Assembly (NCBI GenBank): GCA_030765045.1
Contig: CM060970.1
Location: 51,360,076-51,424,075, forward strand
Source of the DNA: Tenodera sinensis
Lineage: Eukaryota > Arthropoda > Insecta > Mantodea > Mantidae
Reading direction: 5' to 3'
DNA: 64,000 bases
Both the position numbers and the translations under genes were made by a program. Positions 10,601 through 22,093 of the stretch are shown one piece after another (the stretch's first letter is position 1; every line of letters begins with the position of its first letter). The notes below the pieces were generated by a model that saw only the letters and a program-made list of their open reading frames with translations, did no database searches and was not told the origin of the DNA.

Positions 10601-13576
10601 CTGCTGATTTCCCAATGAATTTTGTGGGCTACCCAAGAGACTTTGTTGTGTTCCTATTGACGTTTGTTTGCTTCCAATTGAATTCTGTGTTCCAGCCATG
10701 AGACTCTGTTGAGCCCCCATTGAATTCTGTGATCCTCCTGTTAGATTTGAAGTTCCCATTGAATTCTGTGAGCTTCCAATTAGACTCTGAGTTCCTACAG
10801 AGTTTTGTTGGTTTGCAGTAGAGTTCTGTGAGCCCACCATTAAACTCTGGTGAGAGCTTAAAGAATTTTGTTGAGTTCCCATAGAATTTTGTGGGGCCCC
10901 CATTTGGCTCTGAGTGCTTACTGAATTCTGCTGACTCCCTAAAGGGTTTTGTGGGCCTCCCATGAGACTCTGTTGGGTACCTATTGAATTCTGTTGACCC
11001 ACTGAACTCTGTGGGCCTCCCATCATATTCTGTTGATTGTTGGCAGAATTTTGAGGACTTCCCATCAGTGACTGCTGAGTTCCGACCGAATTCTGCTGAG
11101 TACCCACTGAACTTTGTGGGCCTCCTAAAGAATTTTGTTGGCTTTGCTGGGTTGTCATTTGTGGACTTGGTTGATTTCCAATCAGGCCATGTTGGCTTAC
11201 CATTTGATTTTGTTGACCAACTGAACTCGGTTGTCTTCCAAATGCACCATGATGATTTGCCAGCTGATTTTGAGAGCTTGTTATTCCACTATGTTGATTT
11301 CCAATTTGATTTTGGTTTGACATTGCATTCTGTAGGCTACCAAGCATGCTTTGTTGGCTTCCTGCTGAGTTCTGCTGATTTGACATCACTGTTTGCTGAT
11401 TTCCCAAATGGCTCTGCTGATTTCCAATACTATGCTGGTGAGCTCCAGCTGCATTCTGCTGATTACCTGCAGAATTCTGCTGACTTCCAATCTGATTCTG
11501 TTGTCCTGTGTTCATTTGCCCTCCTATATGAAATTGTTGACTAGTCATAGCATTTCTCTGATTCCCCATTAAATTCTGGTGACTTCCCATGGGATCACTT
11601 GGGTTTTCTTGCATTGTTACAATATTTTGTGGCATTCCCATGAAATTTTGTTGCATATCCATAGTAGACTGTGTACCCATCACATTTTGCTGACCCATCA
11701 TTGTAGACTGCTGACTACCCATTGAACTGTACTGCATACTTGAACTGTGCTGTGATCCTGTTGAATTTTGAGATTCCATAGAATTTGATTTATTCTCCAA
11801 TTGTGTCTGGGTTCCAATTGGAGTGTGTTGAGCTCCTATAGAGGTCTGCTGAGTTCTCATCTGGTTACCTTGAGAAGCCACTGTATTTTGAGATCCCGTT
11901 AGATTTTGTTGGTTTCCCACAGGACTTTGCTGTGGTCCATTAGTCTGAGTGCCCATTGCATTATGCTGTGGTCCCATCATGTTCTGCTGAGTACCCACAG
12001 AATTATGCTGATGTCCACTTTGGTTTGGCTGGGAGCTCACTGTGTTGTTCTGAGATCCTATTTGCTGGTTTCCCATTAGATTATGCTGTGATCCTGTTGG
12101 ATTCTGTTGGGTAGCCATGGAGTTATGCTGCGGTCCCATTGAACTTTGCTGAGAGGACATGTGATTATGCTGAGAACCCACTGAGTTCTGCTGTGATGTC
12201 ATGTGGTTACGCTGAGAAGCCGAGTTCTGCTGTGTTGCCATTGAATTCTGCTGTGATCCTGCTGTATTCTTTGAAACGCTTAAAGAAGTATGAGGTCCCA
12301 TTTGATTCTGTTGAGTATTCATGTGGCTATGGACAGAACTCATTTGGTTTTGAGCATTTATGGAGGCCTGTAGAGATCCTAATGGTGTTTGTGAGGTGCC
12401 CATTTGGTTTCCTGAACGATTCTGTTGATCCAACATGGAATTATGACTTCCTCCTGAATTGTGCTGGTTTGCAACAGTGCTGGACTGTGAAGTTCCTAAT
12501 TGATTTTGTTGATTTCCCATCTGGTTCTTTTCACTACCTGCATTATTCTGCTGATTGATCATATTATTTTGCTGTTGTGTTTGATTCTGGTTTCCCATCA
12601 TGTTTCCTACTGAATTGTGGGAACTTCCAAAAGTGTTCTGACTTCCCACAGTATTCTGGGAGCTGCTTATGCCTACAGAAGATTGCATTGAGTTATTCAT
12701 GTTTGGATTCTGCTGTGAATTCATATGGGTACCTTGGGAAGTATTGTTTGGAGTTTGATTTTCTGATAATCCTCCATTATTTCTTGTTGCATCCATGGTG
12801 TTTTGGTCCATTGATCCCATGTAATTCTGATTTACACCATGATACATGCTTTGATCCCTATTATAATCACCATATGGAGCTTGCATGTAATAATTATTCT
12901 CTCCTTGCGCTCCAGAGTTTGGATTGCTGTAAGATCCACTTTCTGTACCACCATAATACTGATTTGTGTTTGTGCTTCCAGTAGGATTACTTCCATAATA
13001 ATTTGTATTCCCTGGTTGCTGCCAGTACTGAGGATTATTATCAGCTCCTGAATTTTGATATGCTTCTCCTGGATGACTGTTTCCTGTACCAGGTTGATAG
13101 TAGGAACTAACTTGGCCACTACCATAATTGTTTTGTTGGTTAGGTGGTCCATTGTTAGGAGCTTGATAATAGTTAGTGTTTCCTCCATAGCTATTACTTT
13201 GGTTATTGTATGAATTTGCACTAGATTGATAATTATTATTCATATAATTTGGGTCATAGTTGGATTGTGATGGTGGATTTGTTGGATATCCATGATACTG
13301 GTTACCAGAATTGTAATGTTGCATATCATATGGAGGTGGATTATTATTGTATGGTTGGTTTGACTGACCCATCATATTATACTGCTGCGGATTTGGATGT
13401 GACGATGTATCAGAATTCATATGTGACATATTTGCCCCTGTTCCTGTAGTACCACCAGTGTTGGGATTAACATTTGGAACAGTAGTACACTCTCCTCCTG
13501 CAGGAGCTGCTGCATTATGAGGTGTGATTGTGGCAGCTGGCTTTGTATTTCCAACTTGTCGAAAATTTGTTGGTGT
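7634..13576 (-). CDS. RAD54L2: RAD54L2 exon 13: giant Q/N-rich low-complexity insert
   Basis: 5,943 bp open without a stop (1,981 codons), acceptor CTCTTTAG, donor GTAAGT, phase 0/0. Head (about 12810-13576): Thr/Asn/Gly, then Tyr-, Asn-, Gln- and Pro-rich sequence with many NYY/QYY/YG pieces. Middle (about 8660-12660): degenerate seven-residue repeats such as QQNSMGS, QQNLMGG, PQNSMGN. Tail (7634-8660): non-repetitive, charged, Lys/Glu-rich, with IKDE, VKCE, MKTE and MKGE. It ends GIPYDW, aligning with the residues just before lobe 2 in mammalian ARIP4 (TYEW), so the insert lies exactly between the two helicase lobes. Mammals have about 80-90 residues here. The absence of stops and the phase-correct neighbours support coding; an intron hidden inside cannot be excluded without RNA data. 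Confidence 0.88.
8660..12660 (-). repeat. Degenerate 21-bp (heptad) coding minisatellite in exon 13
   Basis: About 4 kb in which the minus-strand frame reads a run of seven-residue units with consensus Q-Q-N-S-M-G-(S/T/N/G). Gly, Asn or Ser alternate at the last position, and PQN replaces QQN in many units. The units are degenerate in both DNA and protein, and codons vary between CAG/CAA and AAT/AAC, so this is not a fresh trinucleotide expansion. Long antisense open frames on the plus strand here (for example 10984-11544) are by-products of the repeat. Confidence 0.9.
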
Positions 13577-13667
13577 CTAAAGAGAACAATAAAAAGGCTA
13601 TTAATAATTCTACTTAAGCTATTGCCAGTTAAAAGCTTGTTCCATAGCTACAACTTATACAAAAATA

Positions 13668-14916
13668 CACCGCCCAAAAAAATTAGAGGATATTGTAAGA
13701 TTATCTAAAAATATATTTTGTTGACCAAATATTACATGATATACTGACAGTTAAAGAAGGTCATGATTCATGAGAGGTCCTGATTAGTATTTGAATCAAA
13801 TGAAATGAGAAGAGAGAATATGGCAAACAAACAAGCAACATTAACACTACAATAATCATGGGTCATGGGTGAAAAATTGTCTTCAGTATGGTGTATGGTC
13901 TCCTCGAATGGCTAACACTGCTTCACAGCTGTGTGACATTGATGCAATGAGATGATCGATGAGTTCTTGGGGGATACCTGGCCACTTTTCCACAAGAGCA
14001 ATCTGCAGCTGTGAAAAACTTGTAGGTGGTAATGGTCTGTCTGCAATGCGCCTGCCTAATGCATCCCACACATGCTCAATCGGATTTAAGTCCGGTGAGG
14101 AAGCTGGCCACTGTATACGCTGGATACCCTCCTCTTCCAGTGTGTCGCACACCAACCCAGCTCTGTGGGGATGTGCATTATCATCCATAAAAACAAAAGA
14201 ATCACCTATGGCACCAGCATTAGGCACGACAAAAGATCAGAGAATCTCCATACATTACAGCAGTCAACATACCACCTTGGATGATGTAGAGGTCCGTATG
14301 TCCAACCCAGCTGATTCCTGCTCACACCATCAACTTACCACTGCCATATGGGGATCTTTTTTGTACAAAAGCTGGGTTTTTTCATGTCCCTCGTTCCCTC
14401 CAGATGAGAACATGTCGAGTATCAGATTCCACGTTGAATCGCGACTCATCAGAAAAAAAGAATTATCTCCATTTGGCATGCCTCCATCCAGTTTCTGTGA
14501 TCTCTACAGTGTTGTGGAGTTAACCTGGTACACACCATGGGCCTACAGACATAGAGGCCCGTTCATGGACAGATTGGGTTGACACTGCATCCCGCTGCTG
14601 TTACAAGGGTACTTCTCAGATGTGTTGCATTCTGTCGTCTATTCCAACAGGCTGTTAACAAGAGGTACCGGTGACCCTTGCTGTTGTCCGTGGTCGAACT
14701 TTTCCTGCCCTTCTGTGAACAGTATCTGTTGTTTGAAAACAATTCCAAAGTCATACCACTGCCCTCTGTCATGTGCTATATGTGCAGAGGTTATGTAATG
14801 ACATCAAACTCTTTTACATTCTCTGGGAGTAAAAGAAGGAAATTACATCCAATGTGGTACCTAAAAACATAGCATTCATTGCTTACTTTATAATATCCTC
14901 TAATGTTTTTGAGCAG
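13668..14916 (-). mobile_element. Degenerate Tc1-like transposon
   Basis: About 1.25 kb flanked by TA (13666-13667 and 14917-14918). The ends are imperfect inverted repeats sharing ATTAGAGGATATT (left at 13683, right as AATATCCTCTAAT at 14892). Length, TA target and internal transposase fit Tc1/mariner. It lies in the intron immediately upstream of the giant exon. Confidence 0.8.
13883..14480 (-). pseudogene. Tc1-like transposase remnant (DD34E C-terminal half)
   Basis: From the stop the frame reads back through FMDDNAHPHRAGLVCDTLEE, WPASSPDLNPIEHVWDALGR and MSHSCEAVLAIRGDH. The second Asp (DDNA) and the Glu of NPIEHVW correspond to the last two catalytic residues of DD34E transposases. Upstream at about 14400-14450 RFNVESDTRHVLIWREG is in another frame, and an in-frame stop and frameshift separate them. 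Inactive. Confidence 0.8.
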
Positions 14917-15985
14917 TATAAAACCCTTGACTTAAATGTAAAATCAGTACATTAGGTAAGTAAGGGAATAAATGTTTTCAATAGGACATAGAAATGTTAA
15001 CATTTTACTTATGTTATTTAACTAGAGCATATTTTCAGAATATTTTCTCCTTCAGTCATTCTGTCTGGCAACTACGGATCTCAATGATTCAAACATTCCA
15101 GGTGTCCTGGAAGCTTTCAAAATCATATGGCAAGATATAGAAATTCAGCACTGTTTCATTATGCTTGGTGATAAAATGATTTTACCAGATGCCTTTCATT
15201 GCCACAGCAGACTTTTTTTATTTCATGCAGCAGCAAAGACCACGAAATCAAAAAGAAAGCAAAATTTCTGAAATATAATAGCCACTCAGTGACATTAAAA
15301 AACTGCAACCACATGGAAATTGTCAAAAAAGTGCTTGATATGATTTTGGAAGATTGATATACAAAGGTGTGAGAAACTGCTAATGCTCTAAGGATATCAA
15401 AGGAATGTGTTGGTCACATATTGCTCCAGAAATTGAACATGGAAAAGCTTTTCATAAGATGGGTGCTATGTGTGCTCACTGCAGATCACAAATGCATTCA
15501 CATGACACTTTCCAAAAACTATTTGGTGCATTTTAAGAGAGAGAGAGAAATAAAATGACCTTTTGTGTCAATACGTGACAATTTTTTTTTTTTTTTTTTT
15601 TTGATGAAGCCCATATCATGTAACATGATCTAAGTGGTGAATAAACATAAACATGGATTCCTGCACCTTTGTAAGCTGATCTTTCAAAATTATATCATGC
15701 ACTTTTTCGATGATTTCCGCACAGTTGTAGTTTTCTTTTACAAAGAATTTTGTCATCTCTGCCTGTGAGCAAATCCTATCAAATCAATCTGAAACATTTT
15801 CCTGCAGAACATCATCCCATCTACTTCATCTCACAGAATAAGCCAAAAGCAGCTTGGTACTGCAGTATTGACATCCAAGCAGGGATGATCCCATTCCACC
15901 AGGATACTATCTGGTGTCTGGCACTGCATGATAATGTAACAGGAATTGTATGTTAAAATACGTCAGAGAAAAGATTAATACCAAT
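14917..15985. other. Intron stretch with poly-T, nothing recognised
   Basis: Contains a T22 run at about 15581-15602. No family recognised. Confidence 0.45.
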
Positions 15986-16023
15986 TCTAAAGTAAGAACA
16001 AATTAGAAACTAAAAACTTCACT

Positions 16024-16110
<87 letters not shown>

Positions 16111-16185
16111 AACAACAACAACAACAACAACTTAAACATTACTAAGATAAGTGAAGTTTTTAGTTTCTAATTTGTTCTTTAGAAT
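15985..16185. repeat. Inverted tail repeats around a TA/A/AAC microsatellite
   Basis: About 40 bp at 15985-16026 (containing AACAAATTAGAAACTAAAAA) recurs as its reverse complement at 16146-16185. Between the arms lie about 22 TA units, an A run of about 35 and seven AAC units. The arm sequence is the same tail repeat seen after a Penelope-like ORF at 61.9 kb and inverted at 44.96 kb. Confidence 0.85.
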
Positions 16186-16300
16186 CTTGTTGCTTCACTG
16201 TTAATAGCTTCAATTTCCTTAATTAAATTAATACCAATATTCAATATGCCAAGCTGTTTAAACATAACACATGTAAATATTGTATAAGCAATGTAATTGT
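16146..16300 (+). mobile_element. Penelope-like tail repeat, fragment
   Basis: Matches 61880-61990 closely (AGTTTCTAATTTGTTCTT ... CTTGTTGCTTCACTGTTAAT). A second matching block is at 16826-16920 (AATACCTCACCCTTATTTG) corresponding to 62005-62080, so the copy is split by about 500 bp of other sequence. Confidence 0.6.
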
Positions 16301-17358
16301 CAAAATTGTATTTCTTAATCCATGTTCTGAACCTATGGCAAATCAAAAGAAGTATATTCAAGGTCGATCATGACCATACGATCGACGCAGCACAATCAAA
16401 TCGATAAATAGCCAATCAATCGCAGTTGCTATGCCCATAAGTAGGGAAGTAAACAATTACCCCTATAGAGAGGTAATGAATCATTACTAGTGATATATGC
16501 ATCATAAGAGATGGTCGCATATTAATGCTACCGAATAGGAAATTTGTGGATAATCCGACGACATTGGATATACTACTAAAGAACTACTTACTAAATACAG
16601 CACAGGAATATCTGATACACGTAGTCGTTTTGTGAATATTTTCAAATACTGAGGAAAGAGAAGAATAAGGATACTTCTGTTACAAAACCAGAAAGCTCTC
16701 AAATGCAATAGCTTCAGGACTCGAAAGTGCTATTTATTGTAAAAGTGTGAAGTTAATTTGTGAATCTATTGTGAGTTAATGGTAATAAAATTGAATTAGC
16801 AGAGGATCTGAATATGTATTACAAATAATAATACCTCACCCTTATTTGTACGCTTGTACCCATAACACACAAGAGAAGGCTCATTGCTGCACCACTTCAT
16901 AGCTAAAACAGCATTCCTAAAAACCATTACAATATTCTATTTTTTCATTTTCAACACTACCCACTCTGTAACTGCTTCAAATGACTGTGTACAGTCAACT
17001 GCTGCCTGGAATGACTTGCAATTTTAAATGGCATCTTCTAACAAATGTATCAACATATGGGGAAATATCACATGAGTAGTGCTACTATCTCAGGGTGAGG
17101 TCGAGAACTTATACCTACCTCTGTACTGTAATTTCATTAAGTTCATCTATTATTTATTAAGCAGTCATTAAATTTTCAATATCTTATGAACTGTTAAAAT
17201 TACAAAGCTTGCACAGTGCAGAACCAGATCAAGCGGTTCTCTATGGGAAAGGCTATAAATATGAGCACAGAAAGTCAAATACTGCTATGAAAACTTTGGC
17301 AAAACTTCACTGCTACATACAGCTATGAATACTGATTACTTTTTTCCTTTATTATTAC
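16301..17358. other. Intron 12 segment, little recognised
   Basis: Apart from the tail-repeat block at 16826-16920, no coding or mobile-element signature was seen. Confidence 0.45.
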
Positions 17359-17592
17359 ATATGTAGGTGTAGTAACAACCTTGCGCTCCCTCTTAGTTGG
17401 TCCTGCAGCAGCACGAGGTCCTCTACTTCCTCTACCCCTTTTGGAGGCTGTAGCAGCACGGGGTGGTGGTGCTGCTCCAGCAACAGTTGGTGTACTTGCT
17501 GCTGCTGTAGCCTCTTCCAAATCCAAATCCACATCTTCACCTCCCGCTCGCTTTTTCAGGAAGTAGTACAGCACATCAGGATGGTTCCAGAT
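17359..17592 (-). CDS. RAD54L2: RAD54L2 exon 12 (IWNHPDVLY block and Ala/basic linker)
   Basis: Starts IWNHPDVLYYFLKKRAGGED, completing the CCKIWNHPD block at the end of lobe 1. It then runs into an Ala/Pro-rich and Arg/Lys-rich linker with several RG dipeptides (GRGSRGPR). Start 17592 is set by an AG acceptor and continuity with exon 11. The 3' end is uncertain. A GTAATA donor after 17359 and a GTTGTT donor after 17380 both leave phase 0; the first looks better at donor positions +3 and +4, the second at exon positions -3 to -1. The insert therefore begins in this exon. Confidence 0.85.
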
Positions 17593-17869
17593 CTTGCAAA
17601 GCAAATTACAACATGAGTACCTTAAGTGATTAAATGAACAGTAGAACCCTGAAAGCTTACTACTATGCACTGCTACAGATAACTTTATTTGTGGGATGTG
17701 AAAATAATTTTAACACCATTTCTTAGGAAATATATTTACTGTACAGTAAAAGTTGTGTGTTACATTTACATGACCTTTTCTCCCACCATCATTTATTTTT
17801 ATAAAGCTTACATAACCCACTGTTATAAAAGGCTGTTTTTCTATATACTTCATGTTAATCAAGAAAAGT

Positions 17870-17965
17870 TCACAGAACACCTCCATTGCATGAAATATGT
17901 TGTTGTTGTTAGCTAATGCTGGATTTCTGACAATGAAGTCATTAATCCTCTTGCTCTCCAATATT
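17870..17965 (-). mobile_element. LINE 3' end with (AAC)n tail
   Basis: On the minus strand it reads the terminal codons of a LINE ORF (SEKYWRARG-like, then GLMTSLSEIQ) followed by TAGCTAACAACAACAACA. The identical end occurs at 33.4, 49.1 and 49.9 kb. A 5'-truncated copy of about 95 bp. Confidence 0.75.
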
Positions 17966-18408
17966 TTTCACTGATGGATGGGGCACTAGAAGTGGCTGGG
18001 CATAATTTGCATGAAATATAAAAACAATAAAAAATCAGACGAAGCAGCACAGTTTTGGAACAACCATCATGATATTATTCTGAAAGAAAGCCTTCTTAGG
18101 ACAGCAAGATTCACTGAGCTCTCAGTGTGGGCAAACATCCACATCACAAAAAAACCAGAGAGATATTAACTTTGACTTCGCACCATTGGACAGCTCTGAA
18201 AGTCATTGTACTACCTCCATCAATAGAATATAAGATGACAACTACAACTGCTCGGTTTAAAGCCAAGGATGGGAATGAAGGTCCCAAAATATATTCTAAT
18301 TTTCACAAGTGAGGTATAGTGTAAACATAACAGATCCTTAATTAACAGAAATTTTGTTGTCAGTACAAAGGTGATACAGGAGATACCAAGCTATAGTCAA
18401 ATCTTTAA

Positions 18409-19421
18409 CCTCTTGAGGGATATCGACGTGAAATCACGTCCATTTAAAATAGCGGATGAGCGATATGGGTGTCCTGTGCGTTTAAGCATTTAACCCTTAT
18501 TTATCCCTTATCCAACTCAACTTATTATAATTTTCCCTTTATGAAACATTTTAGTAAGGTCTATATACTTTATTGGCTTACCTTAATATGTTCGTTCTGC
18601 AGTGATTTACCTCAAAACAGGGATAAACACACAAGGGTACGTACATCTCCACATTCGCGAATTCCCTTCTTGCGGCACACGAAACACTTTCGAAATGGGC
18701 GGGACTTCTTTGCTGTTGGTGGTATCCTTTTAGGATAATGTTTTCCTTGAAGTCTGAGGGGTGCAGGGGTTTTGGATTTTCAACCCCCAACGTGGTATTG
18801 TTCAATTAGGCTGCGAGTTATTTATAGTCGGTAGTCAAGGTCGGTCATTGTCCTGTGTGGGTTTAGAGAGCTGTCCAAATCCCCAAACAATTGTATATGG
18901 TTATATCCAGTTGGTGCAAAAACACCTTTTTATACCACTTCTCCCTTCAGCTACAAGCAGGAAAGAATACGTATTTCAACAAAGAAAGACACGGACTCTA
19001 CTCAGTTACGATACTCGCATAAGCAAAAGTTGTAATGTTGGATCTATTCTGATGACTCAAGAGACCACGCATGCAGTAGCGCTTTATTACACAGTATGCT
19101 GACGCATAAGCCACACATACAATGGGTGTTTCTTTACTGTATCTTTCCGAGAACTTATATTAGATGTGTTCGACAGAGCAAAGTTGACTTTTCACCACAG
19201 TGAAACAAAATTGTACCATTTCAACGTTTTGTAAATACAACTCAACTTTGCTGATGACGTACATTTATACTGCAAATAACGAGTTTTATACCAGTTTTTG
19301 TTTCATTAAAATAACTTAATATTTACACAAAATACAGCTGTGTATATACGAAGCGCATTTAACAATTTAAATGCTAGCAGTTCTCGGCTCGCGGACGTTT
19401 AAATGGCCATCGCTCAAGAGG
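18409..19421 (-). mobile_element. Second non-autonomous piggyBac-like element
   Basis: A 1,013-bp element with TTAA at 18405-18408 and 19422-19425. Left end CCTCTTGAGGGATATCG; right end (reverse complement) CCTCTTGAGCGATGGCC. A different piggyBac family from the one at 0.6 kb. It carries a transposase C-terminal remnant and is internally deleted. GC-richer than the flanks. Confidence 0.85.
18578..18805 (-). pseudogene. piggyBac transposase C-terminal (Cys-rich) remnant
   Basis: Minus-strand frame with SVSCAARREFANVEMYVPLC followed by VYPCFEVNH, the cysteine/histidine pattern of the zinc-binding C-terminal domain of piggyBac transposases. No catalytic core remains in the element. Confidence 0.65.
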
Positions 19422-19425
19422 TTAA

Positions 19426-20325
19426 AAACAGGCAATACGCTAAGCTTGCAATCCCATATTTTTCCCATGACATCGCCAGAAACAATGAAAGTATGTCAGC
19501 ATTACAATTGCAAATATTGAAAAATTCAATGCAATAACAATGCTTCAAGAAAATGGCCAATGTAACAAAAAGGTTATTCAAAATAACACAATTTTCTGTG
19601 TAGTAAATTTTGTTTCACTTGCGATTTACCAGCTGTTTTGTAGTTTTCATTACAATACTATTATTTTGTTTGTGTGTGTTTTCTTAATTTATTTGGGTAG
19701 GTCAGTTTATATTTATTGCTCTAAAGCTTATGAACAAGTTCTTTTTTGTAATGGAAAAATTGTGCTATTTTAGCTGAGACATTCTACACTATGAAAACTG
19801 TCTAATTAGGCATTACCTTCATATACATGCTGAGATCGCAAGTTTACGAGATGCACTTGAAAAATTTCGAATCTGTCGACATCCAGCCCTTCCACTCATC
19901 TTTTGTTAGTCCTTTACCAAGGCACTGATTAGAAAGTTACTTCAAAGTACTGACATCATGCATGCACAATCAACTGACGGGAAGAGCTGAACAAATCTGA
20001 GGACCCATATGAGTGACATGTGATTTTGTAACCAAAATTTTGACTTGGTCTACAACAAATATATAAATAAGGTTAATTTACTTGTCTATATAATTGAAAA
20101 CACAAAACCTTCTACACACAAACCTTTGTCTATCCAGTTAAGACAAGGCAATCTCTTTGCTGCAGCATTGTCAAGTAATGCATTGCTAATCACTTATTTT
20201 TAAATAAATGCTTGCCAATTATTTCTAATTTCCAGGCATATTACAGCTTGTCAGTTTTCATGTGAGCTTCATTAGTATAATACAATACATGGATTGGGCT
20301 ATATGCATCATACATCAACATTTAC
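19426..20325. other. Intron 11 segment, nothing recognised
   Basis: AT-rich; no exon, repeat or RNA gene seen. Confidence 0.5.
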
Positions 20326-20491
20326 CTTACAGCAAACTGCAAATGCTTTCAGTGGGTTAGGAACAGCCTTGGTTCGCACTACCTCATTCATGAACGTATC
20401 ATACAATTTTCTCTGGAATGTTGTCATGCGAAGCAAGAGTACATATTCTTCTTTCTGTGGCAATGACACCTGTAGAACTGAGTGACTTCGC
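20326..20491 (-). CDS. RAD54L2: RAD54L2 exon 11 (inter-lobe core)
   Basis: Reads RRSHSVLQVSLPQKEEYVLL, then MTTFQRKLYDTFMNEVVR and ends NPLKAFAVCCK. Mammalian ARIP4 has the equivalent RRGH...LPAKEE...Q-x-LY-x-FM...NPLKAF-x-VCCK. Acceptor CTTTTCAG, donor GTAAAT, entry phase 2, exit phase 0. Confidence 0.95.
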
Positions 20492-22090
20492 CTGAAAAGT
20501 GAAGTTCAATTACATGTTATATAATAATGGTCATGGAAAGCATACTGTAATTATCATAAGCTAATTCGAAAGTAGAATAGAATGCACAATTAAAACTAAA
20601 CGTTAAAATAAATAAATATTCCAAACCTAACCACAATAGATGAATATAAAATAGTATAGTGGAAACAAAATGTATGTTTTTTCTTAGATTAGTATCTTTC
20701 ATTTCATTTACTTATCTGTTGATTATAATTATAGCAGACACAAAATTTGATGGGACTGATAACGTGACCACTACTATTCTCTTTCCTGTTGTGCAAATGA
20801 TATTTGTATCACCAGTTTTATAGCATGATTTCACAGCATGTTTAACTATACAATTTAGCACAGCCTGGCAAGCCTCTGATGGATTTTGTGTAGACCAGCT
20901 TCTCCTGCCACCTGCCATTAAATTTTGTGTTTGCCATACATTAGTCCATGACATTGCTACATACAAAGTACAACACAAACTACACAATTAAGTACAATAC
21001 AGTAAGTCCTTCCTATACAAACTGTTACAGAATTCAAACAAACTTGCAGAGGTTACACGGGACTATTAGGCAAGCACTTCAATATAGAACACCTATGGTC
21101 CTTGACCTTATAGTTTGTATCCAATAAATCACAATCAACGAGTCAGTACACCACTGATTGATTAAACTTCCTTGTGTTGCTGCTTCTTGCAGATGATTAT
21201 GGTCATACTATGTTAAAACATAAGGAGTACTTAAAATTTAAAAGAAACATGAGGAATTAAAATTATGTTTATTCCAAACATATGCCATTTATCTGTTTTG
21301 AAAAAAGAAGTTTAAACCACTTGTATGAAATTTGAACTTGGCATCATTAGATTTCACCTTTGCACACCAACAAGTGCATTATTACTACATCATTACTAAT
21401 GCAATGATGTATAATTAAGGCTGTTCAACTACTAGGCTTATCAGCAGCTTATAAACTGACTCATGGCAAAAGCCAGAGACAGAATTTAATACAAAATAAA
21501 AATACTAGGAAATGCCACAAGTTTATATAAATATACAAAAGTAATAATCGCAAAAGGAGAATTAAAATAAATGTAGAAAAGGTCCAAAAGGCACCAAACC
21601 TCGATAACTGTACTACTAAACTCTTATTTGGAAGTTCCCCATTGCTAAATATTTAAAAATACTTTCAACTGCTTGTTTATTGTCCACCAGGACCTCTGCA
21701 AGTCTGACAGGCAGTTGCAGAGGGTTGCAAAGGTGCACCAGGGAAACACACTTTAACATCATGTGACAGATCGAGAGGAGCAGGGTTCCCTTTAGAAGGG
21801 TAATTGTGTGTAAAATTGCAGTGGCCAATATGCAACCATCTAAGATCATTTTGCGGCAAGATACACGAGAGGAGGTTATCCAGTTTATTGGAATTTTCTT
21901 CCCAGCTCTATGCTATTTCTGCTGAGAGCTGAAACCCGAAGCAGATTTTATGTATTTGAAGGAATCTTCATGCCAAACAATCGTTCATGACAGCATGATT
22001 TTATTGATTGCATATTTTTTATTATTTAATCTGTTATCAATTTGTGGAAATTATTGTTAACTATGTTTCAATATTTAAATCATGTTTATG
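20492..22090. other. Intron 10 segment, nothing recognised
   Basis: About 1.6 kb of AT-rich sequence without a coding block or identifiable element. Confidence 0.45.
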
Positions 22091-22093
22091 TAA

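Noticed and set aside
8660..12660. Regular repeats as a CRISPR-like array
   Set aside because: Units are 21 bp, degenerate, contiguous, without spacers, coding, and the genome is eukaryotic.
9000..12984. Several plus-strand open frames of 90-190 codons opposite exon 13
   Set aside because: They are antisense readings of the heptad repeats (VDFPLNSVGLP-type strings). The minus frame is open over the full 5.9 kb and has splice sites; the plus frames are interrupted.
17381..17566. Plus-strand ORF of 61 codons opposite exon 12
   Set aside because: Shadow of the Ala/Pro/Arg-rich coding strand; no independent support.
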